This document shows positions 62,101-64,000 of a DNA stretch of 64,000 bases, piece after piece (position 1 is the first letter of the stretch; every line of letters starts with the position of its first letter). The stretch lies in assembly GCA_028583405.1 (NCBI GenBank), contig CM053253.1, positions 10,923,112 to 10,987,111 on the forward strand, read 5' to 3'. The notes beneath the pieces were generated by a model, which was not told the DNA's origin, ran no database searches, and worked only from the letters and a program-made list of their open reading frames with translations. This stretch comes from Pogonophryne albipinna (taxonomy: Eukaryota > Chordata > Actinopteri > Perciformes > Artedidraconidae). The translations under genes and the position numbers were made by a program.

Positions 62101-64000
62101 ATCGACATAACTACACTATAGCTATGCACGTATGATAAATAAAAACCTTGAACCTTTACTCCTTTTAATATGTAATGGGCCTTAACGTAACTTTAGATTT
62201 TCTTATATTGCATAAACATGGACAGCAGTTTCTATCCAAACCCTTTTCTTGAACCTACGTGTGAACTCTGAATAGAGAAGCTTGACCTCTTCATCCACCA
62301 GACTCAGTCCTGTGTGGGGAAGCTTGATGTCTCCATCCACCAGATGATTTATTGCTTGGGAAAGGTAGTCCCGTCCATCCGCTAGACTCAGTCCAGTGTT
62401 GGAAAGCTTGACATGTCCGTCCACCAGACTCTGTCCTCTGTCTGAAAGGTAGACCTGTCCGTCCACCTGTTGGAGCCCTGTGCCCTTCTGCATTGGGCCG
62501 TTTGCATTAAAACCATTTGTACTCTCAGCGCCCTTAAGGCTGGGTTTCTCTGTAGCATCTTCCTTATAGAGAATCACGCCATCCTACCAAGAACACAGAG
62601 GAGTAACAGGACAAATATTATACACCTTTTAATGCTGAATGTGGAAACTCATTAATTGAATTGGTTTGTTATTGTTTTGAATCAGTACTTTTAATTCTTT
62701 TCATTTTGGATAAAATGATGGAGGGTAATTGTAATTCACTATATAGCGAACAAGGGGTGACTACAGTCGGTGTAATACTCTGAAAGAGCTCCACAGGTTA
62801 AGAGATCTTGTTTAGTCTTTCTATGCATATTGAAGCTCAATTTTAAGCTTTAATGAAGCACATAATTATACCTGTTCGCTGATCCTGACAAGACGGGGTT
62901 GATTAAGATGGGAGTGAGGGAGTCAGATTTAATGAGAGGAAGTGAGCAGTAAAAATGCATGATACATAATAAAGTAAAGTAGAAGTAAATATTTAAACTA
63001 CAGGCTGATTTTAACTGATAACTGCATTTGAAGTCATCACAACAATGTGTTATCACAACATCTCAGCATGAATATGAGTTTAGTCGCGTCTTCTGTGAAA
63101 TTCTGACAAATCCATCATAGTTAGTTAGTAGCTGTACTGATGATTTAGCTGGAGATAATGTATCTTCTTTGACATCAGTTTGCATACCTCACTCATGTTT
63201 TGCACCTTCTCCTTCCTCTCTTTCAGCTTCTTCAGAACCAAATGTATGTCTGTAACACCAAACTCATTACAGATGCGCTCGTAGTCGTTCCTGTCAGCTT
63301 TCAGCATCGTGTCCCAGAATCTTTCATCACTTTCCCCGTCTCCTTTTTCATCTACTTTGCTAAAGGTATCAGGCAAACATAGACATATGTTTCTGCTATG
63401 CCACTAACAAGTGATAACATTGCAGAAATATCTCGTTTGATATCATCGTGATTTCTTACCTTTTCCGCAGCATTTTTCTGAAGTCTGATGGATTTTTAGA
63501 ATCTGAAAGCATCAAAGTCAGCTCTGATTTGTTAATCTTTAAAACTATATTGTGTACATTTAAGGTCAGATAAAGCTATGACAGGCTTACTGAACATTGG
63601 ATCATTTTTCTTTCAATATTAAAATGCCAGCTACAGGCTTTATGACTTCCTGCAATCAAACCAATATTCACAATTATGTTTGGAAGTGTTTAGATTTAAA
63701 CTCTTACCATCAACCAGATTTAACGTTGTTGAGCAGACCGCTTTACCATACTCGTTCGAAGCATTGCATTTGTATGTATCTGCTTCCTCACGGGATACTT
63801 TGAATATCTAGATATACAAATTGAAATGATCAGATGCAAATATTGAACTTGCATGTCTTGATACAGATGTTCCTGTTCATACTATTTTACTGTATGAGCA
63901 GTAACCACTTCAAGGATGTTTAAGTCACTCACCTCTAAAATATGCTCTCCAGTTGATTCATCATATCTACTCAGAAACTTTTTCTTGTCTGTAATAAGCC
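52741..64000 (-). CDS. igfn1: igfn1, 3' 21 exons (partial; 5' end beyond the window)
   Basis: Immunoglobulin-like and fibronectin type III domain protein 1 is a muscle Z-disc-associated protein of the titin/MyBP-C superfamily. Twenty-one exons with consistent phase give about 1,497 residues. The order is Ig - DFRKML linker - helical DYERICNEFGVTD segment - 14-residue repeats - Ig - Lys/Arg- and Asp/Ser-rich exons - Ig - Ig - Fn3 - Fn3 - Fn3 - Ig - Fn3 - Ig. The helical segment and the C-terminal pattern are hallmarks of IGFN1 and set it apart from MyBP-C. Teleosts often carry several tandem igfn1 copies; which one this is cannot be told. Most junctions are phase 1, the usual phase for Ig/Fn3 exon shuffling. 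Confidence 0.88.
53245..53541 (-). CDS. igfn1: igfn1 exon: fourth Fn3 domain
   Basis: Phase 1/1. DDPKPPGTVELDENVPGTVT, then VMWEPSPDEKRDDRLHYTV and GREYHFRVYAKNDMGIS, with the Fn3 Trp and Tyr core positions. It ends in a basic REKKK stretch. Confidence 0.92.
53626..53818 (-). CDS. igfn1: igfn1 exon: second half of fifth Ig
   Basis: ASPCPTITWVKDNVPVSKRV, then ERSDSGIYSILVKNMAGQET. It carries the Ig core Trp and the DSGIY motif. Phase 0 in, 1 out. Confidence 0.92.
53950..54035 (-). CDS. igfn1: igfn1 exon: first half of fifth Ig
   Basis: RPKFTNHKMKSFMVVKAGNS then VRITVHFE: the A-C strands of an I-set Ig. Phase 1 in, 0 out, joining ASPCPTITW. Confidence 0.9.
54311..54619 (-). CDS. igfn1: igfn1 exon: third Fn3 domain
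   Basis: KPPGKVIGLKVTETSYTHFV, then LTWTKPEDKPGEQDEAKGYF and MYWVRVIAFNDGGNGAAEE. A full Fn3 in one phase-1 exon. Confidence 0.92.
54867..54995 (-). CDS. igfn1: igfn1 exon: second half of second Fn3
   Basis: EKKYAVKDVVVGMEYEFRVS, then AINLSGVGEYSNASDFVFA. Strands E-G of the Fn3. Donor A|GTGAGC, phase 1. Confidence 0.9.
55082..55261 (-). CDS. igfn1: igfn1 exon: first half of second Fn3
   Basis: AFPGPPAPPKVVSASDNCIN, then ISWAAPNKTGGSRILGYILE and KRKKGSNLWTVVN. Strands A-D with the core Trp. Phase 1/1. Confidence 0.9.
55262..57234. other. igfn1 intron (2 kb)
   Basis: The largest intron in this part of igfn1. It is AT-rich unique-looking DNA with no exon or clear repeat recognised on either strand. 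Confidence 0.6.
57235..57531 (-). CDS. igfn1: igfn1 exon: first Fn3 domain
   Basis: DKPTPPLGPAEVTESSAKCI, then EFRWRPPKDVGGSPVTNYIM and GRKYCYRIRAVTAEGTSE. A complete Fn3, phase 1/1. Confidence 0.93.
58202..58495 (-). CDS. igfn1: igfn1 exon: fourth Ig domain
   Basis: DPPRFDPEDLGAFTEPVTVK, then IKWYKEGEELLDDNTTKIEK and DTGEIKIKLKNEHGFIEAIS. A complete I-set Ig, phase 1/1. Confidence 0.93.
58636..58777 (-). CDS. igfn1: igfn1 exon: second half of third Ig
   Basis: ISPDDNFSVIKDGAIHKLVI, then CEEEHTGKYRFEADHRKTEA. The TGKYRFEAD motif is characteristic of the IGFN1/MyBP-C group. Phase 0 in, 1 out. Confidence 0.92.
59304..59428 (-). CDS. igfn1: igfn1 exon: first half of third Ig
   Basis: DPGVHFICGLSDVNAIINET, then AELTCKLSSEDCEGAWFRDG and KK. 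The donor AAAAAG|GTCAGT was chosen over reading further because phase 0 then joins ISPDDNFSV and completes the Ig fold. Confidence 0.85.
59602..59730 (-). CDS. igfn1: igfn1 exon: Lys/Arg-rich spacer
   Basis: VYQQGPSTCPEGLNESEETE, then GGNGTAKRSRRKRKGPLIED and VVIG. A disordered spacer with a basic cluster (RSRRKRKG). Phase 1/1. Confidence 0.75.
59934..60290 (-). CDS. igfn1: igfn1 exon: Asp/Ser-rich repeat spacer
   Basis: After DQDPNGLGNNDTTTD come about eight tandem five-residue units of DSESN/DSESY type, then SDNARRDHSRSGNARRDD and a basic end, HSRRSKRSKRQKKSING. Phase 1/1 and clean splice sites support it as an exon. The Met/Ile-rich reading of this region is another frame. Confidence 0.75.
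60675..60755 (-). CDS. igfn1: igfn1 exon: short Lys-rich spacer
   Basis: DENKESSPGSIKCTKSKKKV then LRKQKAS. A 27-codon phase-1/1 exon, removable without a frame change. Confidence 0.72.
60980..61435 (-). CDS. igfn1: igfn1 exon: long polar spacer
   Basis: AEGDPADRASKTTLAGGAPI, then DLEKVAREQQIKNQEEVKKI (helical), KAKHGEGALKEGRILTTG and two Lys-rich clusters (KRKGHKGKAKKKKSRRD; KKKKHSRSG). The donor ACAG|GTAAAG was preferred over the upstream AAG|GTAACA because it keeps phase 1. Confidence 0.82.
61539..61811 (-). CDS. igfn1: igfn1 exon: second Ig domain
   Basis: VCNVDFVIKIQELKVQERED, then ALFACVLTHPLPRISWMGKG and DCSQQDSGIYSAVAG. A complete I-set Ig with Cys, Trp and DSGIY, phase 1/1. Confidence 0.92.
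62020..62155 (+). repeat. Retroposon 3' tail in an igfn1 intron
   Basis: 'TGTTGCACTGATGGAGGAGC', 'CTGTGACTTAAG' and 'ATGATAAATAAAAACCTTGA' reproduce a widespread fish L2/Rex-type 3' end. The AATAAA here belongs to the repeat. Confidence 0.65.
62259..62583 (-). CDS. igfn1: igfn1 exon: 14-residue tandem repeat
   Basis: DGVILYKEDATEKPSLKGAE leads to five 14-residue units: QVDGQVYLSDRGQS, LVDGHVKLSNTGLS, LADGRDYLSQAINH, LVDGDIKLPHTGLS and LVDEEVKLLYSEFT. The donor ACAC|GTAGGT in phase 1 joins the next Ig. Phase 0 in fits the NMSE end of the preceding exon. Confidence 0.8.
63188..63359 (-). CDS. igfn1: igfn1 exon: helical DYERICNEFGVTD segment
   Basis: KVDEKGDGESDERFWDTMLK, then ADRNDYERICNEFGVTDIHL and VLKKLKERKEKVQNMSE. 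FW..M..AD..DYE.IC...GVTD..-LKKLKE.K is a hallmark helix of IGFN1, absent from MyBP-C. Phase 2 in, 0 out. Confidence 0.9.
63460..63502 (-). CDS. igfn1: igfn1 43-nt exon: DFRKML linker
   Basis: DSKNPSDFRKMLRK, the short linker that follows an Ig in IGFN1 and MyBP-C relatives. Phase 1 in, 2 out. Confidence 0.88.
63708..63807 (-). CDS. igfn1: igfn1 exon: second half of first Ig in the window
   Basis: IFKVSREEADTYKCNASNEY then GKAVCSTTLNLVD: strands E-G with the D-T-Y-K-C motif. Phase 0 in, 1 out. Confidence 0.92.
63933..64000 (-). CDS. igfn1: igfn1 exon cut by the window edge
   Basis: ITDKKKFLSRYDESTGEHIL then E at donor GAG|GTGAGT. Mid strands of an Ig completed by the exon at 63708-63807. Its 5' end lies beyond 64000. 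Confidence 0.85.

Noticed and set aside
53245..64000. Identity as a myosin-binding protein C gene
   Set aside because: The DYERICNEFGVTD helix, spacer exons and three consecutive Fn3 domains fit igfn1, not MyBP-C.

Overview
This is a vertebrate genomic window, almost certainly from a ray-finned (teleost, probably percomorph-like) fish. Genes are split into many short exons with GT-AG introns, and long (CA)n microsatellites are present. Intergenic and intronic DNA carries repeats typical of teleosts: a hAT element with CAGTGGTTCTCAA ends, SINE/LINE tails ending in 'GTAAGTCACTTTGGATAAAAGCG', and 'GCTAAGCTAAGCTAACC' repeats. All gene models were built by hand from splice signals, reading phase and family resemblance. 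No database was searched.

Layout. (1) 1-7064: upstream or first-intron DNA of a synaptotagmin gene, with a 2.56-kb DNA transposon at 1387-3950. (2) 7085-16901, + strand: eight coding exons of a synaptotagmin-2 type gene (432 aa: luminal N-terminus, TM, Cys/Lys-rich stretch, C2A, C2B), followed by a ~5.5-kb 3'UTR with a polyA signal at 22427. (3) 24717-43565, - strand: the C-terminal part of a myosin phosphatase targeting subunit gene (ppp1r12b/MYPT2 family). It has a likely internal start for the short M20/M21-type subunit at 36201, two alternative last exons, and three very long pure (CA)n arrays. It lies tail-to-tail with syt2, as SYT2 and PPP1R12B do in human 1q32. (4) 46920-51210, - strand: a four-exon gene for a 411-aa type II membrane protein with a coiled coil and a 140-residue Glu-rich tail. 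It was not confidently recognised and may be IKBIP-like. (5) 52741->64000, - strand: 21 exons of igfn1 (immunoglobulin-like and fibronectin type III domain protein 1), a sarcomere/Z-disc protein. The 5' end is outside the window. The modelled part (~1,497 aa) carries six Ig and four Fn3 domains, plus low-complexity inserts: a 14-residue repeat, a DSES repeat and Lys/Arg-rich exons.

Relationships. syt2 acts in Ca2+-triggered vesicle fusion. ppp1r12b small subunits modulate PP1-myosin phosphatase in muscle, and igfn1 is a muscle structural protein. The arrangement resembles the vertebrate 1q32 / 12q21-23 paralogon (SYT2-PPP1R12B-IGFN1/MYBPH versus SYT1-PPP1R12A-IKBIP-MYBPC1). The most notable points are the ppp1r12b locus, which seems to lack the ankyrin/PP1-binding half; its duplicated leucine-zipper terminal exons; the exon-borne repeats in igfn1; a GC-AG intron in syt2; and the unassigned coiled-coil membrane gene.
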